Positions 9,207 to 19,092 of a stretch of 64,000 nucleotides of DNA are shown in pieces. The notes below the pieces were generated by a model. That model was not told the DNA's origin and searched no databases. It saw only the letters and a list, made by a program, of their open reading frames with translations. Position 1 is the stretch's first letter. Every line of letters starts with the position of its first letter. The position numbers and the translations under genes were made by a program. The DNA lies in contig NW_006889845.1 in assembly GCF_000231115.1 (NCBI RefSeq), positions 1 to 64,000 on the forward strand, in the 5' to 3' direction. The DNA comes from Vittaforma corneae ATCC 50505. Lineage: Eukaryota; Microsporidia; Nosematidae.

Positions 9207-10454
9207 ATGATTCACTGTTGTAAGTGTGGGATAGAAATCGAACCAAACATGCGAAGCATCTGCTTTCGCTGTTTGAATAATGAGACAGATGTGACTAGAA
9301 GCATAAAGACCTCAATGGCCATAGAAACATGCAGAGGATGCAAGCGATATTTCTTTCCATCAAAAGGCTGGAAAGTTCTTTCTTGGGGGTCACAGGATCT
9401 TCTCATATTCCTGCTTGGACGCAATAAATCACTAAAGGGCCTGAATATTGTCGATTCCAACTTCGTCTACACCGAGGAGCATTCTATGAGAATGATCGTT
9501 GAAATAAAAGTAGCACAGGATGGCATCGAGCAAAGCTGCATGCTCAGATACAATGTAACTAATATGCAGTGCACAAACTGCATGAGAACAGAGGCAAAGC
9601 AGTATTGGAAGGCATTAGTACAGCTAAGGCAGAGACCCCATCACAAGAGAACATTTCTTTATATCGAGCAATTAATTTTGAAGCACAAAGCCCATCTCCC
9701 CGCCTCAAATATAAAAGAGCGCAAGGATGGTATTGATTTCTACTACTTGGATCGCCAGGACGCCGTTCATATGGTTGATTTTCTATCAAGCTACTGTGGG
9801 ACGCGCGTAATTAATTCTTCAAGACTGATCAGCGAGGATGAGTCTAACAATACTGCAAACAAGAAATTTACCTTTTCCGTCGAAATATTGCCGTTTTGCA
9901 AGGATGATCTGGTCTATCTAGGACCTGGGAATATGCTTGGGCTAGGAAATTTCGCACTGGTTTCAAGGGTGGGATCTACCGTTACATTTTTCGATCCAGT
10001 TACACAAAAGAGTAACAAGCTTTATTCCAAGCAGTACTACTCCAACGAAGACAAGTTTAAAATTCTCATGAGATCGTGCAACTTCAAGAAGTACAGGGTT
10101 GTGTATTGCAGACCACTGGGAAATGAGCTATACGAAGCCACACTCACAGCAGACGACCTAAAATTCTTTGATGTAACAACGCATCTGAAAATAAAGGACG
10201 ATGACACGGTTGCTGGATATAACCTTGAGGGGTCTAATCTAGCAACAGATATAGATCTGGGAACAGACATTCTTCTTGTTCGAGTGTTTAATAATTCAAA
10301 GAGAAACTGGACATTAAAGTCAGAAAAGGAGGTAGATGATGAATACATGTATTTTATTGATGATATTTCCAATGACAAGGAGATGCTGAATAGAGTGTGT
10401 GTATTTGACAGTAAAGACGAGCTCGTCGACAATATTGAAACATTAGGAATATGA
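9207..10454 (+). CDS. NMD3: NMD3, 60S ribosomal subunit export adaptor
   Basis: NMD3 binds the late pre-60S subunit and recruits the export receptor. The 415-residue protein has the expected N-terminal zinc-binding cysteines (CCKC at 4-7, CFRC at 19-22, CRGC at 42-45, CTNC at 122-125). The strongly conserved blocks QYWKALVQLRQ, HKRTFLYIEQLILKH and DGIDFYYLD follow, and then eL22-like and SH3-like regions. The acidic C-terminus is shorter than in yeast (518 residues), where the nuclear export signal lies. The start is set by the abutting GACCC motif. Confidence 0.95.
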   Translation: MIHCCKCGIEIEPNMRSICFRCLNNETDVTRSIKTSMAIETCRGCKRYFFPSKGWKVLSWGSQDLLIFLLGRNKSLKGLNIVDSNFVYTEEHSMRMIVEIKVAQDGIEQSCMLRYNVTNMQCTNCMRTEAKQYWKALVQLRQRPHHKRTFLYIEQLILKHKAHLPASNIKERKDGIDFYYLDRQDAVHMVDFLSSYCGTRVINSSRLISEDESNNTANKKFTFSVEILPFCKDDLVYLGPGNMLGLGNFALVSRVGSTVTFFDPVTQKSNKLYSKQYYSNEDKFKILMRSCNFKKYRVVYCRPLGNELYEATLTADDLKFFDVTTHLKIKDDDTVAGYNLEGSNLATDIDLGTDILLVRVFNNSKRNWTLKSEKEVDDEYMYFIDDISNDKEMLNRVCVFDSKDELVDNIETLGI

Positions 10455-10612
10455 ACTTAAGTACTACCGTAGCCTCGGCATTAATAAAACATATCTATAA
10501 TTTAATATATCCATTTAGCATTAGTTTTACGTTAAATGTTTATTTTCTACTGTGCATTGGCTGGCAAGCTTCTTTTTACATGGCAGATATGGCTTTGATA
10601 TTAGACTCAGGC

Positions 10613-11095
10613 TCACGGCTCCTCGTCGTATTTGCACTCCACAAGGTGCTCAAGAGTTGAGATAAACTTCTCATCAAATACAGTTTCTCTGTAGACTTTT
10701 TCCCACAAAAAAGGATCAAAGACAAGTATGCTTCTTTTCTTATTATCTGCAATTTTTGGATCTGCAAAAAAAACAAAGGCATTCAATGTTTTGCTAAATG
10801 CAAAACCCTTAATTATAAGCTCGTTGTACGCCTTGACCTGTAATTCAGATTCTGGAAGAGCATAGAAAATAAAAAAAAGCGTTTCTTCATGGAAATTTTT
10901 GACATCCAGATTATTGAATGTGAATGCTGAGTAGCATTCTGGAAGAAGTCTTGTTACAAAGGATTTTACCTTAATGTCTTTGCAATAATCTGGATTGGAG
11001 ATCTTCTTGGCTATGTTCTCTAGATCTGCAAGAGTGGGTGGTGGCTTGTTTTCAGAATCTCTCAATGCTTTTAGTTCATCTTCAATGTTTTTCAT
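10613..11095 (-). CDS. NOT2/NOT3/NOT5 box protein of the CCR4-NOT complex
   Basis: A 160-residue protein made almost wholly of the C-terminal NOT box. ETLFFIFYALPESELQVKAYNEL and KTLNAFVF, then ILVFDPFLWEKV, match the TLFYIFYxxPGDxxQxxAAxEL and YYFFDxxxWRK elements of NOT2. It should join NOT1 in the deadenylase/transcription complex. The long N-terminal regions of other NOT proteins are absent. GAGCCCTC precedes the ATG. NOT2 is the best guess, though NOT3/5 cannot be ruled out from the box alone. Confidence 0.85.
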   Translation of the reverse strand: MKNIEDELKALRDSENKPPPTLADLENIAKKISNPDYCKDIKVKSFVTRLLPECYSAFTFNNLDVKNFHEETLFFIFYALPESELQVKAYNELIIKGFAFSKTLNAFVFFADPKIADNKKRSILVFDPFLWEKVYRETVFDEKFISTLEHLVECKYDEEP

Positions 11096-11274
11096 GAGGG
11101 CTCAAGGAAAAGCTCTCATGTTTACAAAATTGCATATTCCGATAAACGGTAATATTTGAGGAGCTAAACATGTAGGAAAATCACACTAACAAAATTAATT
11201 TAACGGCTGTTTATACAAAGCAAATTAAGTTGGAATAAAGTTACGGTATCATTACAATATTAAAAATTTATACT

Positions 11275-12933
11275 CTAATAGTCCTCGTCACTTTCATCTT
11301 TGCTGCCTTCAGCATAGCCGGTTGCATATGGAAGTCTTCTTCGCAGCTTATTATACTCTCGTGTTAGTGCCATTTTATACTTTGCACTAATACTTTGATA
11401 TGAGTTGGACCCAATCAGTTCTCCAAGATTGATTGCATCTTCCTTCAAAAGATCTGTGCTTTCTAGGACCTTAATGGACTGTCCAATATTGCCCTCTTGT
11501 AGTCCATTAGTAAATCTTTTGAATATAAGCTCACCCACAAACAGTCTAAACGATTTTCTAGTCACTTTAGGTCTAAAGTGATAACATATTTCAGTTAATA
11601 ACCGATTATTCTTTCCGAATTTAGAATACTGTCCTAAGTATAGTGGGAAATCGAGTCTTTTGTGCATCAGTCTGCCATGAAGAGGATAGACACAACTAAA
11701 GAATGCGTGGTAAGGCATTAAACTCCACTCTTGTTCTGTGCCATGAATTCTTGAGTCGATTATGTCAGACATGCTGATAGACTCTGCTGAGGCCAGCATC
11801 TCTTTAAGATTCCTAAATGCGCATTTTAGGTAGTTTTCCTGCACAAAAAGAGGCATAAGACTATTGTCTTCAAAGTACAAGTCTATTTTCTCTGCAATGC
11901 CTCTTTTCTGAAACAGCTCAGCTGCTATTTCAAAGGTCCCCTTTAAAATGTTCTTTTTGACTAACGTCTTATTTATAAAATCAAGATTCAAAACTGGTTT
12001 CATAACAAGGCTTTGAATCGTGTTGAGAATATACCTGATATCTCCATTTGAATTCATTATTATTTCATTGATGGCTCCCTCTGGTAGTGTTTTGCCTTCT
12101 TTTTCCAAAACGATCTTGATTCTCGGCATGATAGTCCTTGGATCCAGCTTCCTAAAACGTATATCTAAGCAATAACTAGATAGCGTTCGCATCTTTTGAT
12201 GAGTTTTGTCATTGCAAATGCAGATAACAGGGACCTTTGTCTTCTTAATAATACTTACCAGCTCAGGAATGCCTCCCTTATCACTAGTCATGCCATCCAC
12301 CTCGTCCATTACTATCACACTTTTACTGACAGACCAATCCTTGCTAATTGACAGATTACTAGTGCAGTTTGATATGGTCTCGGCAAGCATCTTTTTACTT
12401 CTCAAATCACTTGCGTTGAATTCAATGGGTGTTATTCCTTGTTCTCTACATACTGCAAGGACTGCAGTGGTCTTACCCACTCCAGGGGGACCGCTGAGTA
12501 GTGCTGCTTTATACTCAGTGCCGTTTTGGATAAATAATCGAAGCTGCTCAATTGCTGTCTTATTGCCAACAATCTCTTCAACTGTTGCAGGCCTGTACTT
12601 CTCTGCCCAGGATCTATGGTTAGTCTTTACATCTAGTTTTGTATTCATTGGTGATGAGACTGATGTCTGCATGGCCTTGGCCATTTTGAAGGAATATTTG
12701 TCTAACAGCTCCAAAAATTTCTCCTCGCTTAATATTTTCGTTCCGAGCTCTTTTGCTTTTTCGATCTTCGAGGGCCCTGGCTCAGACCCAGTAATAAGAT
12801 ATGTGGTCTTGGACGACACAGATGTTGTGACCCTTGCACCGAGAAGAAGGACTCGGCTCTTTGCCTCTTCTCTGTCCATGGACATTTCTCCTGTGAAAAC
12901 AAAGACATTGCCTTTCAGTGGTTCGTTAGACAT
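11275..12933 (-). CDS. RFC1: replication factor C large subunit
   Basis: RFC1 is the large subunit of the clamp loader that places PCNA on primed DNA. The 552 residues hold, in order, a BRCT domain (about 5-80; VFVFTGEM, KTTYLITG), the AAA+ module with WAEKYRP (109-115), Walker A GPPGVGKT (148-155), Walker B VIVMDE (206-211) and sensor 1 CICND, and then the RFC1 C-terminal helical domain. It ends in an acidic DESDEDY. Compared with yeast (861), the N-terminal PIP-box region and linkers are shortened. The start is supported by TATGACCC abutting the ATG. Confidence 0.96.
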   Translation of the reverse strand: MSNEPLKGNVFVFTGEMSMDREEAKSRVLLLGARVTTSVSSKTTYLITGSEPGPSKIEKAKELGTKILSEEKFLELLDKYSFKMAKAMQTSVSSPMNTKLDVKTNHRSWAEKYRPATVEEIVGNKTAIEQLRLFIQNGTEYKAALLSGPPGVGKTTAVLAVCREQGITPIEFNASDLRSKKMLAETISNCTSNLSISKDWSVSKSVIVMDEVDGMTSDKGGIPELVSIIKKTKVPVICICNDKTHQKMRTLSSYCLDIRFRKLDPRTIMPRIKIVLEKEGKTLPEGAINEIIMNSNGDIRYILNTIQSLVMKPVLNLDFINKTLVKKNILKGTFEIAAELFQKRGIAEKIDLYFEDNSLMPLFVQENYLKCAFRNLKEMLASAESISMSDIIDSRIHGTEQEWSLMPYHAFFSCVYPLHGRLMHKRLDFPLYLGQYSKFGKNNRLLTEICYHFRPKVTRKSFRLFVGELIFKRFTNGLQEGNIGQSIKVLESTDLLKEDAINLGELIGSNSYQSISAKYKMALTREYNKLRRRLPYATGYAEGSKDESDEDY

Positions 12934-13588
12934 GGGTCATACAAGGAAACTTAGAGAAATCAGCAAATTAGTGTGATGCAAATCAAATACAGCATCTACA
13001 TATCCGATAATATGTACTGGCCTGTGTGTATTTTTAGCATTGCAAAAAATTTAAATATCGATGCCTATTAGTTTATTAAATTTATAACAATTATTTTAAA
13101 GTTATTCTGTGTCATACATGCTTGAACATCAGTTCTAGATTAATATCACAATACTAAGCTTCAATATGACGCTTTTGTGTTAATATCAGCTCGGAATCAA
13201 AGCATAGCACCACCTTGTTACAAGCTTTTACTCAGCCATGGCTGCACATTATTAAACTATGAAAATTCTAGCTAGTTCATCTATTCTACATATTTGATTC
13301 CTTAAAACTTTGTAAATTTACTTTTTTCACACAAAGGAGCAGGAGTAAGGGGCAAGATTTCAAAATTCCAAAAACGATTTGCCCATTCCAACGTAAATGT
13401 TTTAAGTTTACAAATAACGCATAGTGCTCATTACATTCATACATCTTTATTTACCATCGTACTTGCCCGTTTAAAACATTTTCAAATATCCTTATGAATT
13501 TTTGAGTGCTATATTACCAGTGGTTTGAACTCTCCTTATTTCTGATTGGTTAATTTATCTATTTAAATTAAAACGAGGACAATGGGCC
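12934..13588. other. spacer between RFC1 and UAP1
   Basis: A divergent intergenic region of about 650 bases, AT-rich, with no credible open frame or tRNA. The RFC1 signal (GACCC on the minus strand at 12934-12938) and the UAP1 GGGCC at 13584-13588 lie at its two ends. Confidence 0.5.
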
Positions 13589-14653
13589 ATGATACCCTTG
13601 AGCGATAAGGACATCATTTCTCCCTATAATGAGGATGGCAATCTAAACAAACAAGGTGAGGAACTTTTTAATGAAGGAGTCAAGGTTTTGACAGGTGGTA
13701 GAAAACTCGGCGTAGTAATCCTCAGTGGAGGCGAGGGAACACGTCTTGGACTGACATACCCAAAGGGGCTCTTTCAAATAGAGGGAGCTACTCTCTTCGA
13801 ATGGCACCTCAAAAGACTACAGTGTCTTTATGAAAAGTACAAATGTGAACTCTACTTGTTCATAATGACTAGTGACTCAACCGACAAGCAAGTGAAGGAG
13901 TTCTTTGCGAACAAGAATTACACATTTATAAAGGGAATAGAGATATTCAAGCAAAGCGGCATTGAGGCACTGGATATGAAGACACGCCAGAGCTTATGTA
14001 GAGACGGAAAGGTGATAATGAATCCTGTTGGCAATGGTGACTTTTTTGATGCAATTAAGAAGGCCCAGCTGAGAACTAAGGTAGAAGCATTCAACGTTAT
14101 TTCTGTGGACAATGTTCTGGCAAATATCCTTGATGAGGTCTATGTTGGTGCATTTTACAAGTACAACTTCGAGACACTCTCAAAGGCTGTTAAAGCAATG
14201 CCAAACGAAAGTGTCGGTGCATTCTTTAGGGATGGTGAGCATATTAAAATAGAAGAGTACAGCGAGGCCAAAGCTAGGAATGGAAATAACGTCTACGGTA
14301 ATATTTGCAACCACCTTTTCACGAGGGCATTCGTAGAAAGAGTTTCTGAACAGAAGCTACCTCTTCATGAGGCATTTAAAAAAATACCATTCACCAACGA
14401 GAAGGGCATGTTGGTCAAGCCAGCCTCTCCCAATGGAATTAAGAGGGAAAAGTTCATATTTGACTCCTTTGAATTTACAACGAAGAACGGCGTTTTGAGC
14501 GTACCTAGAAATCATGAATTTTCCCCACTCAAAAATTCCGCAGAAAGCCCTGCAGACAATCCTGTAACCTGTGCGGCAGCCATTAAAAACTATAGACTTA
14601 AATCAAACTATAAACTCAAATCAAAATCAAAAGTAGCAACCGCTAAGGTTTAA
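13589..14653 (+). CDS. UAP1: UDP-N-acetylglucosamine pyrophosphorylase
   Basis: This enzyme makes UDP-GlcNAc from GlcNAc-1-phosphate and UTP, the precursor of spore-wall chitin, of GPI anchors and of N-glycans. The uridine-binding motif SGGEGTRLG with YPKG is at 46-60 (usual form GGQGTRLG). NPVGNGDFF (PxGNGxxY type), NNVYGNICNHLF, REKFIFDSF and NHEFSPLKN are all in place. It is short (354 residues against 477 in yeast). The C-terminal domain is mostly gone and replaced by a Lys/Ser-rich tail. GGGCC abuts the ATG, a GGG-type start signal. Confidence 0.93.
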   Translation: MIPLSDKDIISPYNEDGNLNKQGEELFNEGVKVLTGGRKLGVVILSGGEGTRLGLTYPKGLFQIEGATLFEWHLKRLQCLYEKYKCELYLFIMTSDSTDKQVKEFFANKNYTFIKGIEIFKQSGIEALDMKTRQSLCRDGKVIMNPVGNGDFFDAIKKAQLRTKVEAFNVISVDNVLANILDEVYVGAFYKYNFETLSKAVKAMPNESVGAFFRDGEHIKIEEYSEAKARNGNNVYGNICNHLFTRAFVERVSEQKLPLHEAFKKIPFTNEKGMLVKPASPNGIKREKFIFDSFEFTTKNGVLSVPRNHEFSPLKNSAESPADNPVTCAAAIKNYRLKSNYKLKSKSKVATAKV

Positions 14654-14744
14654 TAAAGCTATTTAAGACAGCACAGTAGTATATTTTGTGTTTACAATTA
14701 CACTGCATTGGTTTCATTAATGTATTGCCATGAGTAATGTTTAT

Positions 14745-15653
14745 TTACAGATATATCGGTTTGCGCTTCATTATGTGCTTTTGCCACTCCAGAGAAACTG
14801 CCAGCTTCTTGTATCTGTACATGTGATAAAACAGTACCAAATCGACTAGCAGCTTAAACAGAAAGTCGCATGCAGTCAGCACAAAGTTGCATGTGTTAAA
14901 CGGCTGCCTTACATAGCTAACGGCAAAAATAAACGAAACCACGGAAAATATTACATCTAACCACATGGCTATCAATACATACTTTTTAAATGTTTTTTCC
15001 TGAAATTTAAAGTCAATCTGTATCATGATTAGCGACAAGCTTGACAATACAAACTCAATAATCGTAAATAAAGAAATATAAATCGTGATTCCAAAAATAT
15101 TACCTACTGCATGCGCACCTGAGATCAGAAAATCAACAACAGAAAGATAGTCTATGATCTGTTTACACTTGTAGAATTCCATAAATCTTGGACTATAGCA
15201 TGTTTTTTTAAACTTTTGAATCACTATATCAGCTCTGTTAATGATAAGATAGGATATACAAACTACAAGCTCTGTAATACATAATAACATAAATACAATC
15301 TCCAGAATCATTGAACTACGGTTCTTCGCCAGTCCAGTCACCATCGCATGCATCAGAATGGTCAATGAATCATTATGCAAAATTAGACAGACGGAAACAA
15401 AATACCCGTAGATATTTGCAGTAATAAGAGACTTCAAAGTTAGATATATTCGAATGTACCTGAGTATCCCAAGATGCCAAAAGTATCTTTTAATATCCTT
15501 ATTACCTACACTAATCCCCGGCTGTCTGTAGGGAAGATTAAATATCAGTATAATGCTGAGGAGAAGCTGCGATGCAAAGAATAGTATGTGGAGAAAGCAA
15601 AGATTCTTTCGGGTTACATTTATTAAATAGACTCGGCTTGTTAATGGCGGCAT
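14745..15653 (-). CDS. orphan polytopic membrane protein
   Basis: A protein of about 302 residues with seven or so hydrophobic segments spread along its length and a basic C-terminus (HIMKRKPIYL). I recognise no family. The frame extends three codons further only from a TTG. The ATG at 15653 is chosen because GGGGTCA sits directly before it, which is the reverse complement of the TGACCCC motif. It is unlike the other orphan membrane protein at 18050-18850, so the two do not look like paralogues. Confidence 0.78.
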   Translation of the reverse strand: MPPLTSRVYLINVTRKNLCFLHILFFASQLLLSIILIFNLPYRQPGISVGNKDIKRYFWHLGILRYIRIYLTLKSLITANIYGYFVSVCLILHNDSLTILMHAMVTGLAKNRSSMILEIVFMLLCITELVVCISYLIINRADIVIQKFKKTCYSPRFMEFYKCKQIIDYLSVVDFLISGAHAVGNIFGITIYISLFTIIEFVLSSLSLIMIQIDFKFQEKTFKKYVLIAMWLDVIFSVVSFIFAVSYVRQPFNTCNFVLTACDFLFKLLVDLVLFYHMYRYKKLAVSLEWQKHIMKRKPIYL

Positions 15654-16096
15654 TGACCCCAATGTATTTCAATTGAATTTATACTCTGCTGTCAAAATAT
15701 ATTAAAGTCAATTGACATTTTGCTTGCAATCAATTATATTAACACCCTAGTATAGTCAACACGTACTTCTGCAAAAATATAATGAATGCTATTTACATAA
15801 GCATCAATTTTTCTACGATTGATTGATGTTTGGAAAATACTCATTTGATTAATTTATGATATAAATTGACATTTTGATTGACATGCAACCTATTGATCAA
15901 ACTAAAAAAATACGTCAATAATATTTTGTGATTTCACATGTGTTAAGTTAAGTTGCTTTTCGGACTAAACGGACGAAATATCTTTAAAAATTAAACTCGA
16001 GTATGCTTTACGTCTAATTTACATCAATTGCCAACTATATACTATTTTGGTGGTATAGCTCTGGGACTTACCTTTTACTTCATTACCCTAGCTATC
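15654..16096. other. spacer, very AT-rich
   Basis: About 440 AT-rich bases between two divergent genes, with several TTGATT/AATCAA words but no clear repeat unit or gene. ACCC at 16085-16088 belongs to the TAF12 start region. Confidence 0.45.
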
Positions 16097-16402
16097 ATGC
16101 CCATGGATAATCACTTCCTTTCCTCAGAAAAGTTACAGAAAATCACGGGGAAAAAGGCAGAACACGATGTTGTCAAAGGCATACAGAGCTACGCTGAGAA
16201 AATCATAACAGATATTATAAACAGATCTGCCCTCCTTTCGAGGCATTACGAGAAGGATGTTATCGATGCATCAGAAATCTCAGTTGTGGCCGAAAAGGAC
16301 TTTGGCTGTTCGTTTGGGCTGCGAAGTATTCTCCAAGAGGCGAATGCACCAACAAACGAGCACGTTGAAAAAATAGCAGAAATAAGTAGACAGAGGTACT
16401 AG
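16097..16402 (+). CDS. TAF12: TAF12-like histone-fold protein of TFIID/SAGA
   Basis: A small histone-fold protein of about 101 residues. The three-helix pattern LQKITGKKAEHDVVKGIQSY, YEKDVIDASEISVVAEKDF and FGLRSI resembles TAF12, where DVxxHLERNWN closes the fold. It would pair with TAF4 (or Ada1). The frame is open upstream to a TTG at 16028, but that extension is hydrophobic and non-histone-like. ATG codons at 16097 and 16103 follow ACCC and CCC. Another histone-fold family is possible. Confidence 0.62.
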   Translation: MPMDNHFLSSEKLQKITGKKAEHDVVKGIQSYAEKIITDIINRSALLSRHYEKDVIDASEISVVAEKDFGCSFGLRSILQEANAPTNEHVEKIAEISRQRY

Positions 16403-16590
16403 GGTAGTCTTTTGATGAACTCACCTATTATATTTGGCACTATCTACAGCATGAAAGTATTGGCCATGCGGCATTTTGTTTTAACTGCAGCCAGCGTTTT
16501 GTACTTCAATGTTCTATTGTTAAATTTTGTTTTTAGAACTGTTTTCTTCGTTTTATTTTTACAGACCAATAGCCTGCCCACTCACAGTGC

Positions 16591-17052
16591 ATGCCATTTA
16601 ATGCAGAACAACATTTCGAGTCAAAAATTAAGCAAGGGTCCATTAAAAACCAAAGCACAATTCTCCGTTTTGACACGCAGCCATTTAAGAGCAAAAAAGC
16701 AGAACGCGAAAAGGGCCTTAGAAGGATATGCAAGGATAGATTCAATTTTGAAGACTTCGTCAAGATCAACAAGATGCATAGCAGCTATGTTCAGGAATTG
16801 AAGGGAAATCTTTCTCCAAAGGCCTTTTTGGATGTTCTTTACAGGGCTGAGTTGACCGGTGCTAAGGTCAAAATTGCAGGTAAAGAGGGAATAATCGTTG
16901 AAGAAAGAAAAAATTCATTATGTGTAATTTTCAGTTCAAATCAGATGAAGCTTTATCCAAAAAGAAGCTGGGATTTTTCTTTAGTTTTTGATGGGATTGA
17001 GTACCAGTTTTTATCTGAAAATTTGAAGACCAATAGAAAAATCAATAACTAA
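16591..17052 (+). CDS. POP4: RNase P/MRP protein subunit POP4 (Rpp29)
   Basis: This subunit of RNase P and RNase MRP acts in tRNA and rRNA processing. The C-terminal half is the Rpp29 Sm-like barrel: LTGAKVKIAGKEGIIVEE, LCVIFSSNQMKLYPKRSWDFSL and YQFLSENL correspond to the L-HGA, GIxGxVxxET, IPK and F-x-G strands. The basic N-terminal region is short, 153 residues in all against 279 in yeast. GCCC lies 12 bases upstream of the ATG. Confidence 0.82.
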   Translation: MPFNAEQHFESKIKQGSIKNQSTILRFDTQPFKSKKAEREKGLRRICKDRFNFEDFVKINKMHSSYVQELKGNLSPKAFLDVLYRAELTGAKVKIAGKEGIIVEERKNSLCVIFSSNQMKLYPKRSWDFSLVFDGIEYQFLSENLKTNRKINN

Positions 17053-17313
17053 GCAACGATTTAGTATGTTAGACGGCAGTCGCATTGAATATCTCCGATA
17101 TGTGTCTGACATGTTACAACCTATCGCATTTATGATGTATATTTGTGAAAACATAAAAGACTTTCGGACAGCATCAGCATACATTTGTTAAGCCATTCAA
17201 GTGCAAATTTGCATATCTATACGATTTACAAATTTATTAAACAACTCTCCTCGATGCTTTTATTTTTATTATTTTTTGTAACTTCTTATTTTTTCATTTG
17301 AAACACCCCACGC

Positions 17314-17805
17314 ATGCAAGGAGAATTCCAAGAACAGCAATCAACCATCTATGGCTTTATCCGCAACTCATATGCCCAAAGAAAACCACCATCTGAATTT
17401 TTCAGACTTGGATCTTTCACTCTGCCGTTCTCTGTGGATGAAGCCTTTGCTAGATCCAAAACCAACATTCCCAAGTTTCTCTTTTACTATCTGTGTATTG
17501 CTTTTATTGCTCTGGTATTTGTGGTTCTGACTAGGTTTGTCATTGTAATTCCTCTTTCTGTTTGTGCTGGTGCTTTCTATCTCTCTGTTAGCAGCCACAC
17601 CATTTCCGGAGTAGAAATTACACCTCGCTACACCCTTTATGGCTGCATTGGCATTCTCATCTTCTTAGCCCTCATCTCGTCTAGCATTGTATCTAGTTAT
17701 CTTGTTTTGATAGCATTTCTTTCAATCGCTTTGGCTGTGGTTCTTGCGCATGCATGTCTTCTCGACACCAGCACTTTAGGTCGTCAAAATGAAGAAAATA
17801 TTTGA
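17314..17805 (+). CDS. PRA1/Yip3-family prenylated Rab acceptor
   Basis: PRA1 proteins sit in ER/Golgi membranes and help release prenylated Rab GTPases from GDI. RKPPSEFFRLGSFTLPFSVDEAFARSKTNI (about 23-52) is the cytosolic family motif, followed by two paired hydrophobic hairpins (about 56-95 and 107-147) and a hydrophilic tail. The size, 163 residues, fits the family. ACACCCC precedes the ATG. A Rab GDI lies 12 kb downstream in the same window, but there is no evidence of coupling. Confidence 0.85.
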   Translation: MQGEFQEQQSTIYGFIRNSYAQRKPPSEFFRLGSFTLPFSVDEAFARSKTNIPKFLFYYLCIAFIALVFVVLTRFVIVIPLSVCAGAFYLSVSSHTISGVEITPRYTLYGCIGILIFLALISSSIVSSYLVLIAFLSIALAVVLAHACLLDTSTLGRQNEENI

Positions 17806-18049
17806 AAATTAACCAACCAAATACTTTTCTTGTTCATCAAGTTGTTCTACTCTACAGGTATGACCAAATGCAATAGAAATAACATCAAATAAATCCCACC
17901 AACAAATCACTTTAATATTGCTATCATTATGGATGTATAACAGTCTTTAATGAATTTTTATTCCTGTACTAATCAGAGATCTTGCTAGTAGTTATCCGCA
18001 TTCTGCGCTTGAGCGTATCTATATAGGGCAGAAAGTGGTATTCTGGTGC

Positions 18050-18850
18050 TTATTTTACGACATATTCGTTTTTTATGGAAGTCCCGCTCGAGTATATTTT
18101 AAACAGTGTTGTGAACCGTATAATGGTAATGCCCTGGTCAACGATTCCCACGGCCAAGGACACAAAAACACAGACTATTACATCATTAATCAGACATACC
18201 AGATACTCTGAGATTTTCGAAGTTTTGTTGATACTTTTGATGCTGAACAGGGCATAGAATAGCTCCACAAGTTGATTGTCGAGGAAGAGAACCACAAGCA
18301 GGGCATACACCAGATACGATCCAAAGAATACCTGGGCAAGATAGTAATAGCTCTTATTGAATGTTAGATTCCTATCAACGTTTTCATATTTAATTTTTTC
18401 GATTTCAATACTATATATCGAATCCAGGAAAAACACGGGTGTAAGGATGAAGTGGAGAACGTACTTGTGCCACTCATTGTAGTTTTCTAGATTTTTTGTA
18501 GAATAGTACGACAAAAATACATAATCATTAAGGACGTTTATAACGTAGATTATTGACATTGTTAAATATCCAAAAACCAGATGTCTCATAACAACCTTGG
18601 ATACAAATTGGGAATTGCTCATCTTATTGGAATAGACGTTGCCAAACAGCATTATCATTACTACAACTGGAAGTATCATTGAGATTACATACAGCATGAA
18701 AAACGACTGATCATAATTTAGCAGATTGAATGAAAACATTTGTACAGCCTTTTTAAAGTTCTGCTTAGTATGCGTATAGTAAGTAGTACGAATCACAAGA
18801 ACTAGTCCAGTGTTTAGCAGTGAAATGGAAAACGCTTTTTTGGTCTCCAT
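18050..18850 (-). CDS. orphan polytopic membrane protein
   Basis: A protein of about 266 residues with roughly six hydrophobic spans separated by short polar loops; residues near 160-175 (KIKYENVDRNLTFNKSYY) look soluble. There is no family I recognise. The start is ATG 18850 (an upstream TTG extends it by one codon), with TGACCC ten bases before it. Spore polar-tube or wall roles cannot be inferred from sequence alone. Confidence 0.75.
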   Translation of the reverse strand: METKKAFSISLLNTGLVLVIRTTYYTHTKQNFKKAVQMFSFNLLNYDQSFFMLYVISMILPVVVMIMLFGNVYSNKMSNSQFVSKVVMRHLVFGYLTMSIIYVINVLNDYVFLSYYSTKNLENYNEWHKYVLHFILTPVFFLDSIYSIEIEKIKYENVDRNLTFNKSYYYLAQVFFGSYLVYALLVVLFLDNQLVELFYALFSIKSINKTSKISEYLVCLINDVIVCVFVSLAVGIVDQGITIIRFTTLFKIYSSGTSIKNEYVVK

Positions 18851-19092
18851 CAATTAAAGGGTCATTATCAGACAAAACTGAAAACACAAAGAAGAAAAGT
18901 TTTAAAAAGTGTAGTTTAATTTGAGAATAACTAGAATTATTGAACCAATGTATTGATTTTCCAGCTGGCAGAGAATGCTCCAGACACCCCATATTACCCC
19001 TTTTCGCAACACACAGCACTCCGTAGTGTAAATGACATCGAAACATGTGACGTATATATGAGAGCTATACTTTACTGAGAATAAATTTATTA

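Noticed and set aside
16412..16801. 129-codon plus-strand frame overlapping POP4
   Set aside because: It overlaps POP4 in another frame and shows no conserved features, while POP4 has clear family motifs.
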